A stretch of DNA of 64,000 nt from Bin87 sp965261925 (GTDB lineage Bacteria; Chloroflexota; Dehalococcoidia; Lucifugimonadales; UBA3495): positions 2,666,001-2,730,000 of the forward strand of contig OZ253486.1 of the NCBI GenBank assembly GCA_965261925.1. The letters run 5' to 3'. Positions 1-16,813 of the stretch are shown here, piece by piece. Within the stretch, counting starts at the first letter, position 1. Each line of letters opens with the position of its first letter. The notes under the pieces were generated by a model. The model was not told the DNA's origin, did not search any database, and worked only from the letters and a program-made list of their open reading frames with translations. Position numbers and translations under genes: made by a program.

Positions 1-3059
<3,059 letters not shown>

Positions 3060-3062
3060 AAT

Positions 3063-7619
<4,557 letters not shown>

Positions 7620-7819
7620 AGAACGGTCCTCCTGACGGGGGCGCGGGGGGTGGTTAACCGAACACTGCCTGCTCCGCTGTGGTTCACGAGCAGACGCGAA
7701 GGCACGGCCTACCGATCCCGGCAAGCCGCACCAATGGGCCAGTTAGAACTGAGGGAGCAGGCGTAACTTCAAAAATTCAGTGAGATAGTATTCTGCGCAT
7801 ATATTGAGAGTGCTAGCAA

Positions 7820-7847
7820 TGTATACGGTTTGGAACAGATTTGTCAA
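7820..7847 (-). promoter_or_regulatory. sigma70-type promoter for rpoBC
   Basis: Read on the minus strand, a perfect -35 TTGACA (7842-7847) is separated by 16 bases from TATACA (7820-7825). It points toward rpoB and would give an untranslated leader of about 190 bases. The rest of 7620-8015 shows no gene; the small ORFs there overlap this promoter or have no ribosome site. Confidence 0.75.
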
Positions 7848-8015
7848 ATGGCACGTCGTCGCCAATTGCTCAACAGAGCATTGCGAATTGGCCGGCATCC
7901 CTTCCCGCTGCGCCATGCGCGAAGTATTTGGGATCCAAACCCGAACTACCGGGCCCCGCGGGAATGTCCCGGCAGGGCACCCGGCCGGGTCCCGATCAGA
8001 TGCCAACTCGCCGTT

Positions 8016-9431
8016 TCACCCGCCGCCGCCCCGCACTTCCAGGGTCGGCTTGGTCATCTCCTCTGGGTTCAGCAGGGCGTCCAGTTCGGTTTCGCTGAGC
8101 GAGGTGTCGCTCCGGGCTATTTCCCGGATTGTTTGTCCCGTTTCGGCGGCTTTCTTGGCGATACCGGCGGCAGCGTCGTAGCCGATCGAAGGCGCCAACG
8201 CCGTTCCGAGCATGAGTCCTTTTTCGACCATCGCCGGCCCGGTAGCCGTCGCGGTGATTCCAACCACGCACTGGTCCGCGAAATTGCTCGCCGAAGCGGC
8301 CAACAGCGACACCGATTGCAGCAGGTTGTACGCAGCCAAAGGCATCATGGTGTTCAGCTCGAAATACCCGCCGGCTCCGGCCAGCGCCACCGCCGCGTCG
8401 TTGCCCACGACATGCGCCGCAACCTGGATCACCGACTCCGAGATCACCGGGTTCACCTTGCCGGGCATGATGCTGCTGCCCGGCTGCACTTCCGGCACGT
8501 TGATCTCGCCCAATCCGGCGCGCGGCCCGCACCCGAGGAACCGGATGTCGTTGGCGATCTTGTGGAGGCTGATGGCTACGGTTTTCAACTGCCCGCTCGC
8601 CTCGACGACGCCGTCCAGAGCCGACTGCGCCTGGAAGTGGTTATCCGTTTCGCGGATGGAAACCCCGGTCTTCTCCGCTAACCGCGCGCAGGTCCGTTGC
8701 GAGAACTCCGGATGCGTGTTCACGCCGGTGCCGACCGCCGTGCCACCGAGGGCCACCTCCGCCAGCGCGTCCTGGGCGCGCCGCACTCGCGCCACGCTGT
8801 ATCCCGCCTGTCCGGCGTAGCCGCTGAACTCCTGGCCCAGGCGAACCGGGGTCGCGTCCTGCAGATGCGTTCGCCCCGTCTTGACTATCGGCCAGAACTC
8901 GTCGGCTTTCGCTTGCAGCGCCGACTGTAGCGTTTCCAATGCCGGTACCAAATCCTCTTTCAACCCCAACAGCGCCGCCAGATGGATCGCCGTCGGGATC
9001 ACGTCGTTGGAGGATTGTCCGAGGTTGACGTTATCGTTGGGGTGGACCAATCGCGACCCCAGGTCACCGCCCAAAATCTGCGAGGCCAGGTTGGCGATCA
9101 CCTCGTTGGCATTGGTGTTGGTCGAGGTTCCGGATCCAGTCTGGAAAATGTCCAGCACGAAATGATCGTCGTGCTTCCCGTCGGCGACTTCCTGGGCGGC
9201 CTCTACTATGGCATTCCCAATGGCACTGTCGAGGACGCCCAGGTCCATGTTGGTCTGCGCCGCGGCCAGTTTGATGAGCCCCAACGCCCGTATGAACTGC
9301 CGGGGAAACCGCAGGTCGCTGATCGGGAAGTTCAAGACCGCCCTCATGGTGGATGCGCCGTACAGAGCGTCGGCCGGGACCTGCATCTCACCCATGGAGT
9401 CGCGTTCAATCCGAGTTGCGGAAGTAGTCAT
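8016..9431 (-). CDS. fumC: fumarate hydratase, class II
   Basis: Interconverts fumarate and malate in the TCA cycle, as an oxygen-stable, iron-free homotetramer. The 471-residue length matches the family. The signature loop GSSIMPGKVNP is intact and contains the catalytic Ser. The substrate-binding TGRTHLQDATP segment and the N-terminal GSGTSTNTNANEV block (written with one residue before each conserved Thr/Asn) are present. Start at 9431 is supported by AGAGGAAGG about 9 bases upstream. It sits alone between rpoB and a GMC oxidoreductase on the same strand. Confidence 0.97.
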   Translation of the reverse strand: MTTSATRIERDSMGEMQVPADALYGASTMRAVLNFPISDLRFPRQFIRALGLIKLAAAQTNMDLGVLDSAIGNAIVEAAQEVADGKHDDHFVLDIFQTGSGTSTNTNANEVIANLASQILGGDLGSRLVHPNDNVNLGQSSNDVIPTAIHLAALLGLKEDLVPALETLQSALQAKADEFWPIVKTGRTHLQDATPVRLGQEFSGYAGQAGYSVARVRRAQDALAEVALGGTAVGTGVNTHPEFSQRTCARLAEKTGVSIRETDNHFQAQSALDGVVEASGQLKTVAISLHKIANDIRFLGCGPRAGLGEINVPEVQPGSSIMPGKVNPVISESVIQVAAHVVGNDAAVALAGAGGYFELNTMMPLAAYNLLQSVSLLAASASNFADQCVVGITATATGPAMVEKGLMLGTALAPSIGYDAAAGIAKKAAETGQTIREIARSDTSLSETELDALLNPEEMTKPTLEVRGGGG

Positions 9432-9503
9432 CGCTTGGTGCCTTCCTCTGTTGTTTGGGTTGCTGTCTTGAAAATCGCGGTTCAGGCTGTAGCCGGGCCG
9501 GGG

Positions 9504-9544
9504 CCAGGGCTACTTGCCTTCCCGCCAGGCTACTTGCCTTCCCG
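9504..9544. repeat. 20-21 bp tandem duplication
   Basis: Two adjacent copies, 9504-9524 and 9525-9544, differ by one inserted G and share CTACTTGCCTTCCCG. The second copy contains the stop codon of the GMC oxidoreductase gene, so the first copy is a downstream echo of that gene's end. It looks like a replication-slippage duplication. Confidence 0.8.
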
Positions 9545-11080
9545 GATGAAGTCTGCCGCCCGCTCCGCGATCATTATCGTCGTCGCGTTGGTGTTGGCGC
9601 GAATCACGTCTGGCATGACCGACGCGTCGACCACCCGCAGGTTCTCCATGCCGTACACCCGGCAATATTGGTCAACCACCGCGTCCAGATCCGAGCCCGG
9701 ACCCATTTTGCAGGTGCCCGAGGAATGGTGCTGGGTGTAGGCATTGCGCAACATCCATTGGTCCAGCGCCGCGTTTGAGGCCAGGTCTTCGTCCGTGGGT
9801 GACAAGCGCTCCGAGACGAACGCTTGGAAGGTAGGCTGCTCGGCAATCTGCAGGCCCAACCGGACTGCGGCGCGCAGGCGTTGGCGGTCGATTGGGTCGG
9901 ACAGGTAGTCGTAGAACAGGTCCGGTTGCACGTGGGGGTCGGTGGATGCCAGGCGCAGACGTCCGGCCGTGGACGCGTTCTGTAGCGCCGCGCTGAATCC
10001 GAAGTGGAAATCGTCAGTCTCGATGTTCACGCTGGCCGGGCGATGCTCGCTGGTCATCAGGATCGGCGAAAGCTGGATGTCCCCGCGGGTTCCGGTGCCT
10101 TCCGGGCTATATCGCAGAGCGACCTGAATGCTGGGCGCGTCCAGGTCTGGCGGGTCGCCGATCCCGCGAAAGAGGCTGAACACCGCCGGGTGGTCCCGCA
10201 GGTTCTCTCCCACTCCCGTGAGTTCGTGTACCAACGGTATGCCCATTTCGCGGAGGTGGTCGGCCGGCCCCACTCCGGACAGGAGGAGGATCTGCGGAGA
10301 CCCGATTGCCCCGGCGCTCAGGATAATTCGGTCGCCATAGACCTCAAAAATTTCTCCGCCGCTCTCCGCCTCGACGCCAACGGCTGTCTTGTTCTCGAAG
10401 AGAATCCGCCTCGTCACCACGCTGCCCCGAATCGTAAGGTTCAATCGATGGCGCGCCAGGGACAGATAGGTCAACGAGGTGCTCATGCGCACCCCGTCGA
10501 TGTTGTTCAGCGGGCGCGCCGCCACGCCGTTGGAATCGGGATGGTTCTGGTCGGGGTCTTCCGGAAAACCCAGTTCCCTACAGGAGTCGTAAAACGCTTC
10601 CGCGACCGGCAGCCATTCGTGACGCTTGTACCGGCGCACGGGGATCGGCCCCGAGTTGCCGTGGAAGTCGTCCCCGCCGAAGTCCAGGTCGTTTTCCAGC
10701 CGGCGGAAGTAGGGCATAACCTTGGTGAACGACCATTCGTCATTGCCCCAGATCGCCCAGTTGTCGTAGTCCTCGGGCACACCTCGGAACAGCACCTGGC
10801 CGTTGATGCTGGAAGAGCCGCCCATGGCCTTGCCGCGCGGGATTATGATGGGTTCTTCCTGTTGTGGGGTTCCGGTGGCGAGGTAATCCCAACTGTGCGG
10901 ACCGTACGCGGAACGCCACACGTTGTTGCCGTTTTTCAGGTCGATCGGCAGTTGTTCGAAATCGGGGTAGTCGGGGCCCGCTTCCAGGAGCAGGACCGAC
11001 ACGTCCGCGTCTTCCGTCAGGCGGGACGCCAACGTGCACCCGGCCGATCCTCCGCCGACAATTATGTAGTCATACTGCAA
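9530..11080 (-). CDS. GMC-family FAD-dependent oxidoreductase (choline dehydrogenase-like)
   Basis: Flavoenzyme of the glucose-methanol-choline family, 516 residues, oxidising an alcohol with FAD as cofactor. The N-terminal dinucleotide-binding motif IIVGGGSAGCTLASRL and the GGSSSINGQ signature are present, and the C-terminal domain has the HHSSGTCKMG active-site His segment and VVDASVMPDV. The likely start is TTG at 11080, since GGGAGGT lies about 6 bases upstream and the FAD motif begins within 10 residues. The true substrate cannot be read from sequence; aldehyde- or alcohol-using relatives are common in marine Chloroflexota. It may be co-transcribed with the unknown gene just upstream. 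Confidence 0.93.
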   Translation of the reverse strand: MQYDYIIVGGGSAGCTLASRLTEDADVSVLLLEAGPDYPDFEQLPIDLKNGNNVWRSAYGPHSWDYLATGTPQQEEPIIIPRGKAMGGSSSINGQVLFRGVPEDYDNWAIWGNDEWSFTKVMPYFRRLENDLDFGGDDFHGNSGPIPVRRYKRHEWLPVAEAFYDSCRELGFPEDPDQNHPDSNGVAARPLNNIDGVRMSTSLTYLSLARHRLNLTIRGSVVTRRILFENKTAVGVEAESGGEIFEVYGDRIILSAGAIGSPQILLLSGVGPADHLREMGIPLVHELTGVGENLRDHPAVFSLFRGIGDPPDLDAPSIQVALRYSPEGTGTRGDIQLSPILMTSEHRPASVNIETDDFHFGFSAALQNASTAGRLRLASTDPHVQPDLFYDYLSDPIDRQRLRAAVRLGLQIAEQPTFQAFVSERLSPTDEDLASNAALDQWMLRNAYTQHHSSGTCKMGPGSDLDAVVDQYCRVYGMENLRVVDASVMPDVIRANTNATTIMIAERAADFIREGK

Positions 11081-11125
11081 GGGGGTACCTCCCGATTATC
11101 GAAACCTGTTTGATCCAACCGCCCG

Positions 11126-11512
11126 TCACAGACCGCAACTGTCCAGCAGGCAATTGAAGAGATCCATAGCGTCCGTATCGCCAAGCTTTATTTCGTGCCG
11201 GTCCTCCAGGTGCCTCGTGATGCGCGGCGTGTTCATCGGAACCAGCAGGGTGGTCGCGTTGATGCTGACGATGCCGATCATGGGGTGCGCCGTGAAACGG
11301 CCTGCTGCCTGCGATTGTGGCTCGCACAGCAAGCATCGAACCGTAATTTCCTCGTCGCGCTGGTCGTAAATCAGGCGAATCAGCGGAGCTCCGTCAAGTT
11401 GGGCGTCGTACACTTCGCCGTTGCCAAATTGGTCGGGACCCACGTACTCCGCGGCCAGCCAATTCGACCACCCTTCCGGCGGGTACACGACCCGATTGCT
11501 GTCCCTGGGCAT
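11126..11512 (-). CDS. hypothetical protein, 128 aa
   Basis: I do not recognise a family. The start at 11512 is chosen because GAGGTG lies 6 bases upstream; a GTG three codons earlier has no ribosome site. The protein is acidic to neutral, with no signal peptide or membrane segment. It has two cysteines spaced CLLC in the middle and a C-terminal DSCGL. It reads toward the GMC oxidoreductase with a 45-base gap and may be its partner, but nothing in the sequence proves a link. Confidence 0.6.
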   Translation of the reverse strand: MPRDSNRVVYPPEGWSNWLAAEYVGPDQFGNGEVYDAQLDGAPLIRLIYDQRDEEITVRCLLCEPQSQAAGRFTAHPMIGIVSINATTLLVPMNTPRITRHLEDRHEIKLGDTDAMDLFNCLLDSCGL

Positions 11513-11836
11513 GTGTCGCACCTCGAAGACCAGGTAGAAAACGGAAAACCAGGTAGAAAACGCTTACGATTTTACCCCATCGTCGTTCCGATACGCCACG
11601 CCAAATGCCCCGGCCGGAACGGTTCCGCACTCTCTTTTACTTTGGCCGGTTCGAACCCGGCTTCCGAAAGGCATACGGAGAACCGGGTGCGGTATTTCCG
11701 GCAGTCGTACAATCCCAGCCGCCGGGTCAATGACGGTTGGGCCACGGTTGCCCTGTCGTGATCTGTGTGGCACCATGAACTCCATTATCACCGCCATAAC
11801 TATTACGATGTGTTCGACACCGCCAGGAGTGGACAG

Positions 11837-12631
11837 ATGAGTTTGGATATCTTCGATGTCAGCGGCCAGAAAGTGCTACTGGTCGGCGCCGGTCGTGGCA
11901 TTGGAAAGGGTATCGCCCTCGCGTTCGCCCAGGCTGGCGCCGACGTGGCGGTGACCGGACTCACCTCAACCGGCGTCAACAAGGTTGCCGAAGAGGTTCG
12001 CGCCATGGGCCGGGCCTGTCTGCCCCTCACCGGTGACGCGACCACCGCTGCCGACACCGATGTGATCGTGGACCGGACCATCGCGGAGTTCGGTCACATC
12101 GACACACTGGTCAACTGCGTGGGAGACGCCATCCGCAAGCCCGTTGCGCAACTCCCGGGGAGCGACATCCCCGGCATGACCGAAACCGAGTGGCACAGCA
12201 TCATCGACATCAATCTGACCGAAGCGTTTCAGGGGTGTCGCGCCGTCGCGCCGCACATGCTGGAGCGCGGCCAGGGGAACGTCATCAACATCAGCGGGTG
12301 GGCCTCTTTCCGGGGACGCCCAATGTCCGCGGCGTACGACGCCTCCAAGGCCGGCCTCATGCGGTTCACCGAGTGCGTGGCCCAGGAGTGGGCGCCCTTC
12401 GGTATTCGATGCAATGCCATCGCGCCGGGAACGTTTCCCGACCCGGAGCAGATGACCGCCGAGGCGTTTTCAGCCCGTGACGCCTCCGCCGGCGAGACCA
12501 TTCCTCTCGCCCGGGTCGGCCGCCTCATTGAGGTCGGATACCTTGCAGTCTATCTCGCGTCGCCCGCGGCAACTTATGTAACCGGCCAAACCTGGGCCAT
12601 TGACGGCGGTGTGAGCATCAAGCATCCGTGA
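11837..12631 (+). CDS. short-chain dehydrogenase/reductase
   Basis: NAD(P)-dependent oxidoreductase of the classical SDR type, 264 residues. The cofactor motif GAGRGIGKG is at the N-terminus. The NISG strand and the active-site YDASKAG (Tyr-x3-Lys) follow, and the C-terminus ends in the usual TGQTWAIDGG. Start at 11837 has AGGAG 7-8 bases upstream; the frame is open further upstream, but that extension has no ribosome site. It directly precedes an acyl-CoA synthetase on the same strand, which suggests use in degradation of a carboxylic acid or ketone, but the substrate is unknown. Confidence 0.92.
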   Translation: MSLDIFDVSGQKVLLVGAGRGIGKGIALAFAQAGADVAVTGLTSTGVNKVAEEVRAMGRACLPLTGDATTAADTDVIVDRTIAEFGHIDTLVNCVGDAIRKPVAQLPGSDIPGMTETEWHSIIDINLTEAFQGCRAVAPHMLERGQGNVINISGWASFRGRPMSAAYDASKAGLMRFTECVAQEWAPFGIRCNAIAPGTFPDPEQMTAEAFSARDASAGETIPLARVGRLIEVGYLAVYLASPAATYVTGQTWAIDGGVSIKHP

Positions 12632-12760
12632 TGGCTCGACCGAGCGCGGGCGCACCGCGATCCTGCCGGGAGAGAGCGAGCCGGCGTCCGTGTGACCCAA
12701 TATCAGGCATTCCATCTTCGATATCATGAAAGTGGCGGTTGCGGCCGCAGGAGATCCGTC

Positions 12761-14374
12761 ATGACGATGCGCTATGAATTGCTGGCCAGCCGTATTCTGG
12801 AGCGTGCGGCAATCCACTTCCCGAACAAGGAAATTGTGACGCGGGTGGGTGAGGGCACGCATCGTTATACCTACGCCGAAATGTTCGAACGTACCTCGCG
12901 CCTCGGGAACGCGTTGCGGGAATTGGGGGTCGGACCCGGCGACCGGGTCGGGACGTTCGCCTGGAACACCTATCGGCACCTTGAGGCATATTTCGCTCCG
13001 GCCACCATCGGGGCGGTCATCCACACCATCAACATCCGGTTGGCTCCCGACGACATGGTGTACATCATCAACCATGCTGGCGATCAGGTGCTGCTGATAG
13101 ATCCGGATCTCGCCCCGGTGGTGGAGGCTATCGCCGACCGTCTGACATCGGTCCGGCACTTCGTCATCCTTGGCGAACCGGACGAGATGTCCACTACGCT
13201 GCCCGACGCTGCCTGCTACGAGACCCTGCTGTCCGCAGCCTCGTCGGAGTACCGTCCGGCCGATGTGGACGAATACTCGATCATGGGCCTCTGCTACACC
13301 TCTGCCACCACCGGCCTGCCCAAGGGTGTGGCCTACTCCCACCGGGCCGTGTACCTGCATACCCTGACCTCGGCTACCCCCGACATGATCGGCGTGTCCG
13401 AGAGGGACCGCATCATGGCCATCGTCCCGATGTTCCATGCCAACTGCTGGGGCTTCCCTTACGCGGGCACCATGTTTGGCGCGTCGCAGATCTTCCCGGG
13501 CGTGCGCCCCGACCCTCGAATCATCTGCGAGATGGTCGAACGGGAACGGGTGACGATCAGCGCCGGCGTACCGACCATCTGGATTGGGGTGCTTGACTAC
13601 CTGCAGCGCTCAGGAACCGAGTACGATCTGTCCTCGTTGCGCCAGGTTATCAGCGGCGGTTCAGCCGTGCCGTTGTCCGTGCTCCAGGCGTACCGGGAGC
13701 GATTGGGTGTCGATATTCTCCACGCCTACGGTATGACGGAGGCTGCCCCGCTGATCTCCGCCAACCGGCGACGGAGCTGGATGGACGACCTAGCGGAGCA
13801 GGAGCGCCTGGAACTGAACGCCAGCCAGGGCGTCGTCGCTCCCGGGGTTGAGATGAAGCTGGTCGACGAAAACGGCGATGACCTGTCGTGGGACGGTGAA
13901 CAGCGCGGGGAGCTCTGGTTCCGCGGCCCGTGGGTGGCGGACGAGTACGTTGATGACGAACGGAGTGCGGAGACCTTTGTCGATGGGTGGTACCATAGCG
14001 GCGACATCGCCACCATCGACGCCGCCGGCTATATTCAGATCGTTGACCGGGTGAAGGATATGGTGAAAAGCGGTGGTGAGTGGATATCTTCCGTGGACCT
14101 CGAGTCCGCGATCATGGCTCACCCCGACGTGCTGGAAGCGGCCGTCATCGCCATACCCGACCCACAGTGGCAGGAGCGGCCGCTGGCATGTGTGGTGACA
14201 CGCTCCGATCCCTCAGCGTCGCTGAGCAAAGACATCATCCTGGACTTCATACGCCCGGATTTCGCCAGATGGTGGCTCCCGGACGACGTGGTTTTCATCG
14301 ACGAGATTCCCAAGACGAGCGTCGGAAAATTCGACAAGAAGGTCCTCCGGGAGCGATTTGAACATCATCGCTGA
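12761..14374 (+). CDS. fatty-acyl-CoA synthetase (AMP-forming)
   Basis: Activates a carboxylic acid to its CoA thioester through an acyl-adenylate; 537 residues from the chosen start. Motifs in order: YTSATTGLPKGV (phosphate-binding A3), YGMTEAAP (A5), GWYHSGDIATID (A7) and C-terminal KTSVGKFDKK with the catalytic Lys. The pattern fits the medium/long-chain ligase subfamily. Start at 12761 has GCAGGAG 7 bases upstream, which is better than the in-frame start at 12692. It may form a catabolic pair with the preceding SDR gene. The ccm operon begins 22 bases after its stop, so read-through is likely. Confidence 0.94.
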   Translation: MTMRYELLASRILERAAIHFPNKEIVTRVGEGTHRYTYAEMFERTSRLGNALRELGVGPGDRVGTFAWNTYRHLEAYFAPATIGAVIHTINIRLAPDDMVYIINHAGDQVLLIDPDLAPVVEAIADRLTSVRHFVILGEPDEMSTTLPDAACYETLLSAASSEYRPADVDEYSIMGLCYTSATTGLPKGVAYSHRAVYLHTLTSATPDMIGVSERDRIMAIVPMFHANCWGFPYAGTMFGASQIFPGVRPDPRIICEMVERERVTISAGVPTIWIGVLDYLQRSGTEYDLSSLRQVISGGSAVPLSVLQAYRERLGVDILHAYGMTEAAPLISANRRRSWMDDLAEQERLELNASQGVVAPGVEMKLVDENGDDLSWDGEQRGELWFRGPWVADEYVDDERSAETFVDGWYHSGDIATIDAAGYIQIVDRVKDMVKSGGEWISSVDLESAIMAHPDVLEAAVIAIPDPQWQERPLACVVTRSDPSASLSKDIILDFIRPDFARWWLPDDVVFIDEIPKTSVGKFDKKVLRERFEHHR

Positions 14375-14396
14375 ACCGTTCGGCTGAACCGATTGA

Positions 14397-15122
14397 ATGA
14401 ACCAAGCATTGCCCGGTTCGCCCGCCATCGCGGCCGTTGGTCTCCGCAAGGATTACGGTGATCGGAGCGTACTGCGCCGCCTTGACGTTCTTGTCCCCTG
14501 GGGCCAGACCGCGGTCCTCTTCGGAACGAATGGCGCCGGCAAAACGACGCTGCTGAGGATCCTGGCCGGCCTGTCTCGCCCCGACGAAGGCAACGTGCGC
14601 ATCGCCGGACAGCCGATGCGACGCTCGGGCGGCCGGGCCCGTACCCTGGTCGGTTTCGTCGGTCACCAAACCTTGCTGTACAACGACCTGACCTGCCGTG
14701 AAAACCTGGCCTTCTACGCCAAGCTTTACGGCGTTGCCAGTCCCCAACGCCGAATCGACAGCGTCCTCGGGCAATTGGATCTGGCCGACCGGGCGGACCG
14801 GCGCGTCCGTACCCTTTCCCACGGCATGCAGAAACGCTTGTCGGTGGCCCGCGCCATTCTGCATGAACCCGCCGTGCTGCTGCTGGACGAACCTGAATCG
14901 GGTCTCGATGCCGGTTCGGTCGCATCCCTGGGTGCGTTGTTGAGCGCATGGTCCGCGTCGGGTAAAACGGCGCTATTGACCACCCACAGCTCCGAAATCG
15001 GGCAGGCCTGGGCCGACCGCGTCCTCACGCTGGAGCGCGGGCGGTTGACCGAGCCAATGCACGCCGACCACGATGTCGCCGACGCTCGCGCCGAAAGCGA
15101 CGCCGAGCGGTCTGCCCGCTGA
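14397..15122 (+). CDS. ccmA: cytochrome c biogenesis ABC transporter ATPase CcmA
   Basis: ATPase of the CcmABCD complex that releases haem-loaded CcmE for System I cytochrome c maturation. The 241 residues include Walker A GTNGAGKTT, the LSHGMQKRL signature and Walker B VLLLDEPESGLD, followed by the TTHSSE switch His. First gene of a tight ccmABCDE run with spacings of 24, 6, 18 and 38 bases. Assignment as CcmA rather than a generic ABC ATPase rests mainly on this neighbourhood. Confidence 0.92.
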   Translation: MNQALPGSPAIAAVGLRKDYGDRSVLRRLDVLVPWGQTAVLFGTNGAGKTTLLRILAGLSRPDEGNVRIAGQPMRRSGGRARTLVGFVGHQTLLYNDLTCRENLAFYAKLYGVASPQRRIDSVLGQLDLADRADRRVRTLSHGMQKRLSVARAILHEPAVLLLDEPESGLDAGSVASLGALLSAWSASGKTALLTTHSSEIGQAWADRVLTLERGRLTEPMHADHDVADARAESDAERSAR

Positions 15123-15146
15123 GGCACTCCAATTGGATCGTCGCCC

Positions 15147-15821
15147 ATGCGCCTATTGAGCGCGACCCTGGCAATAGCGTGGAAAGACGTCCGTCTCGAG
15201 CTTCGCTCCCGCGACACGATCATCTCCGCGTTGGTCTTCGGCCTGATCGTGGTTGTGGTGTTCAACTTCGGCCTCAACCGAACCCCCGGCAGCCTCGCGC
15301 CGGTGGCGCCGGGCTTGCTCTGGGTAGCTTACGCTTTCGTCGGGGTGCTCGCGATGAACCGGGCATTCGCTCGCGAGTTGGAACAGGGAGCTCTCGACGG
15401 GCTGCTGGCCGCCCCGGTGAGCCGCGACGCCGTTTTTCTGGGCAAGATGCTGGGCACTCTGGCCTTCATGCTGCTAATCGAGGCGGTGCTGCTCCCAGTG
15501 TTTGCCGTCATGTTGGACCTGCCCGCGTTGTCCCCGGCGTTGGGGATAATCATCCTGTTGGCGACCATCGGATTCGCCACCGTCGGAACGTTCTTTGCGG
15601 CCATCGCTGCCCAGACGCGCTCTCGGGAAATCCTTCTGCCCGTGCTCTTCTTCCCGGTTATCGTTCCGGTAATGATCGCCGCCGTGGAGGCCACGGCCTT
15701 GGCCCTGGAGGGCGGGCCCATGCTGCCGATCTGGTCTCGATGGCTGCCGCTGTTGGTGGTGTTCGACGCGCTCTTTTTGGTAATATGCCCGTGGATATTT
15801 GGTTTTGTTTTCGAGGGATAA
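15147..15821 (+). CDS. ccmB: haem exporter membrane protein CcmB
   Basis: Integral membrane partner of CcmA, 224 residues with about six hydrophobic segments. The N-terminal WKDVRLELRSRDTI and the following membrane-entering stretch are typical of CcmB, as is the EQGALDGLLAAPVSR loop. It lies between ccmA and ccmC on the same strand. No catalytic residues are expected. Confidence 0.93.
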   Translation: MRLLSATLAIAWKDVRLELRSRDTIISALVFGLIVVVVFNFGLNRTPGSLAPVAPGLLWVAYAFVGVLAMNRAFARELEQGALDGLLAAPVSRDAVFLGKMLGTLAFMLLIEAVLLPVFAVMLDLPALSPALGIIILLATIGFATVGTFFAAIAAQTRSREILLPVLFFPVIVPVMIAAVEATALALEGGPMLPIWSRWLPLLVVFDALFLVICPWIFGFVFEG

Positions 15822-15827
15822 GGTAAT

Positions 15828-16562
15828 TTGGCGGCGATAGCAGGCCCCGGGCCAATGAGATCTCCCCTTGGCGTCGCCGTTCGCGATTTCCGTTCGTGGC
15901 TGCTCCTGTTGACGGCCGCGCTGACTATCATTGACGGGTACCTGATATTCGTCATGGCGCCCACCGATCTGGTGCTGGGCCATATCCAGCGCATCTTCTA
16001 CGTCCACGTACCCATTTCAATCCTTTCCTTCCTGGGGTTCCTGGTTTGCGCCGTGGCCGGCATCGGGTATCTGGTCAGACGAGGGGAAATATGGGACCGC
16101 GTGGCCCATGCGGCCGCTGAGGTCGGGGTCGTATTCGTCACCCTCGCCCTGGTCACCGGGGTCATTTGGGCCCGTCCCGTATGGGGCGTCTGGTGGACTT
16201 GGGAGCCGAGGCTAACCACGACGCTGATCCTGTGGCTGATATACGTCGCCTACCTGATGATCCGCCACTACGCACCCACCCCACAACAGGCCCGGGCCTG
16301 GTCGGCCGTGGTCGGCATTATCGGGTTTGTGGACGTGCCCATCGTGTACTATTCCGTCCAGTGGTGGCGATCGATCCACCCGGTGCAGGTCATCGGACCC
16401 GAGGCCGCGGATGACGCTCTCGAGCCAATAATGGCGCGTATCCTGATCTTTTCATTGGTCGCGATGCTGGCGCTGTTCGCGTACCTGCTGCTGGAACGGG
16501 TAGCGCTGCGGGGCACCGAGGACGCCGTTTCCGACATCCGCCGGCAAGGGACCTACGACTAG
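15828..16562 (+). CDS. ccmC: haem-handling protein CcmC
   Basis: Six-helix membrane protein that attaches haem to CcmE at the outer face of the membrane. The 244 residues contain the Trp-rich periplasmic haem-binding loop (WGVWWTWEPRLTT) and conserved His residues in flanking loops (YVHVP and RHYAPT). A TTG at 15828 has AAGG just upstream; an ATG at 15855 is the alternative start, 9 residues shorter. It begins 6 bases after ccmB. Confidence 0.94.
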   Translation: MAAIAGPGPMRSPLGVAVRDFRSWLLLLTAALTIIDGYLIFVMAPTDLVLGHIQRIFYVHVPISILSFLGFLVCAVAGIGYLVRRGEIWDRVAHAAAEVGVVFVTLALVTGVIWARPVWGVWWTWEPRLTTTLILWLIYVAYLMIRHYAPTPQQARAWSAVVGIIGFVDVPIVYYSVQWWRSIHPVQVIGPEAADDALEPIMARILIFSLVAMLALFAYLLLERVALRGTEDAVSDIRRQGTYD

Positions 16563-16580
16563 AAGGAACCTACGACTAGC

Positions 16581-16775
16581 ATGACTGTGCCCCCCAACAA
16601 CCTGCCTTTCCTGTTCGCCGCCTTTGCCGTTGTGTGGGCGGTGTTTTTCATCTACGCCGCATACATGTCCTGGCGCCGCCAGTCGGTCCAAAGGGACCTG
16701 CGGGAACTCCAGGCCACCGTCGAATCTGACGAGGGACCGGATCGAGAGGAGACTGAGCGCATCGAGCCGGTATAA
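16581..16775 (+). CDS. ccmD: CcmD-like small membrane protein
   Basis: A 64-residue protein with one N-terminal membrane helix (FLFAAFAVVWAVFFIYAAYM) followed by a charged cytoplasmic tail, as in CcmD, which helps release holo-CcmE from CcmABC. Sequence identity in this family is too low to rely on; size, topology and position between ccmC and ccmE make the case. Confidence 0.8.
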   Translation: MTVPPNNLPFLFAAFAVVWAVFFIYAAYMSWRRQSVQRDLRELQATVESDEGPDREETERIEPV

Positions 16776-16813
16776 TGGGACGGACATCTCAAACCGTTGC
16801 GCGATGAGTCTTC

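Noticed and set aside
7800..7820. CIRCE-like element (GAGTGCTA) near the rpoB promoter
   Set aside because: Only one half-site is present; no inverted partner at 9 bases.
11640..11700. tRNA-like T-arm (GCCGGTTCGAACCCGGC)
   Set aside because: No matching acceptor or anticodon stems at the right distance on either strand.
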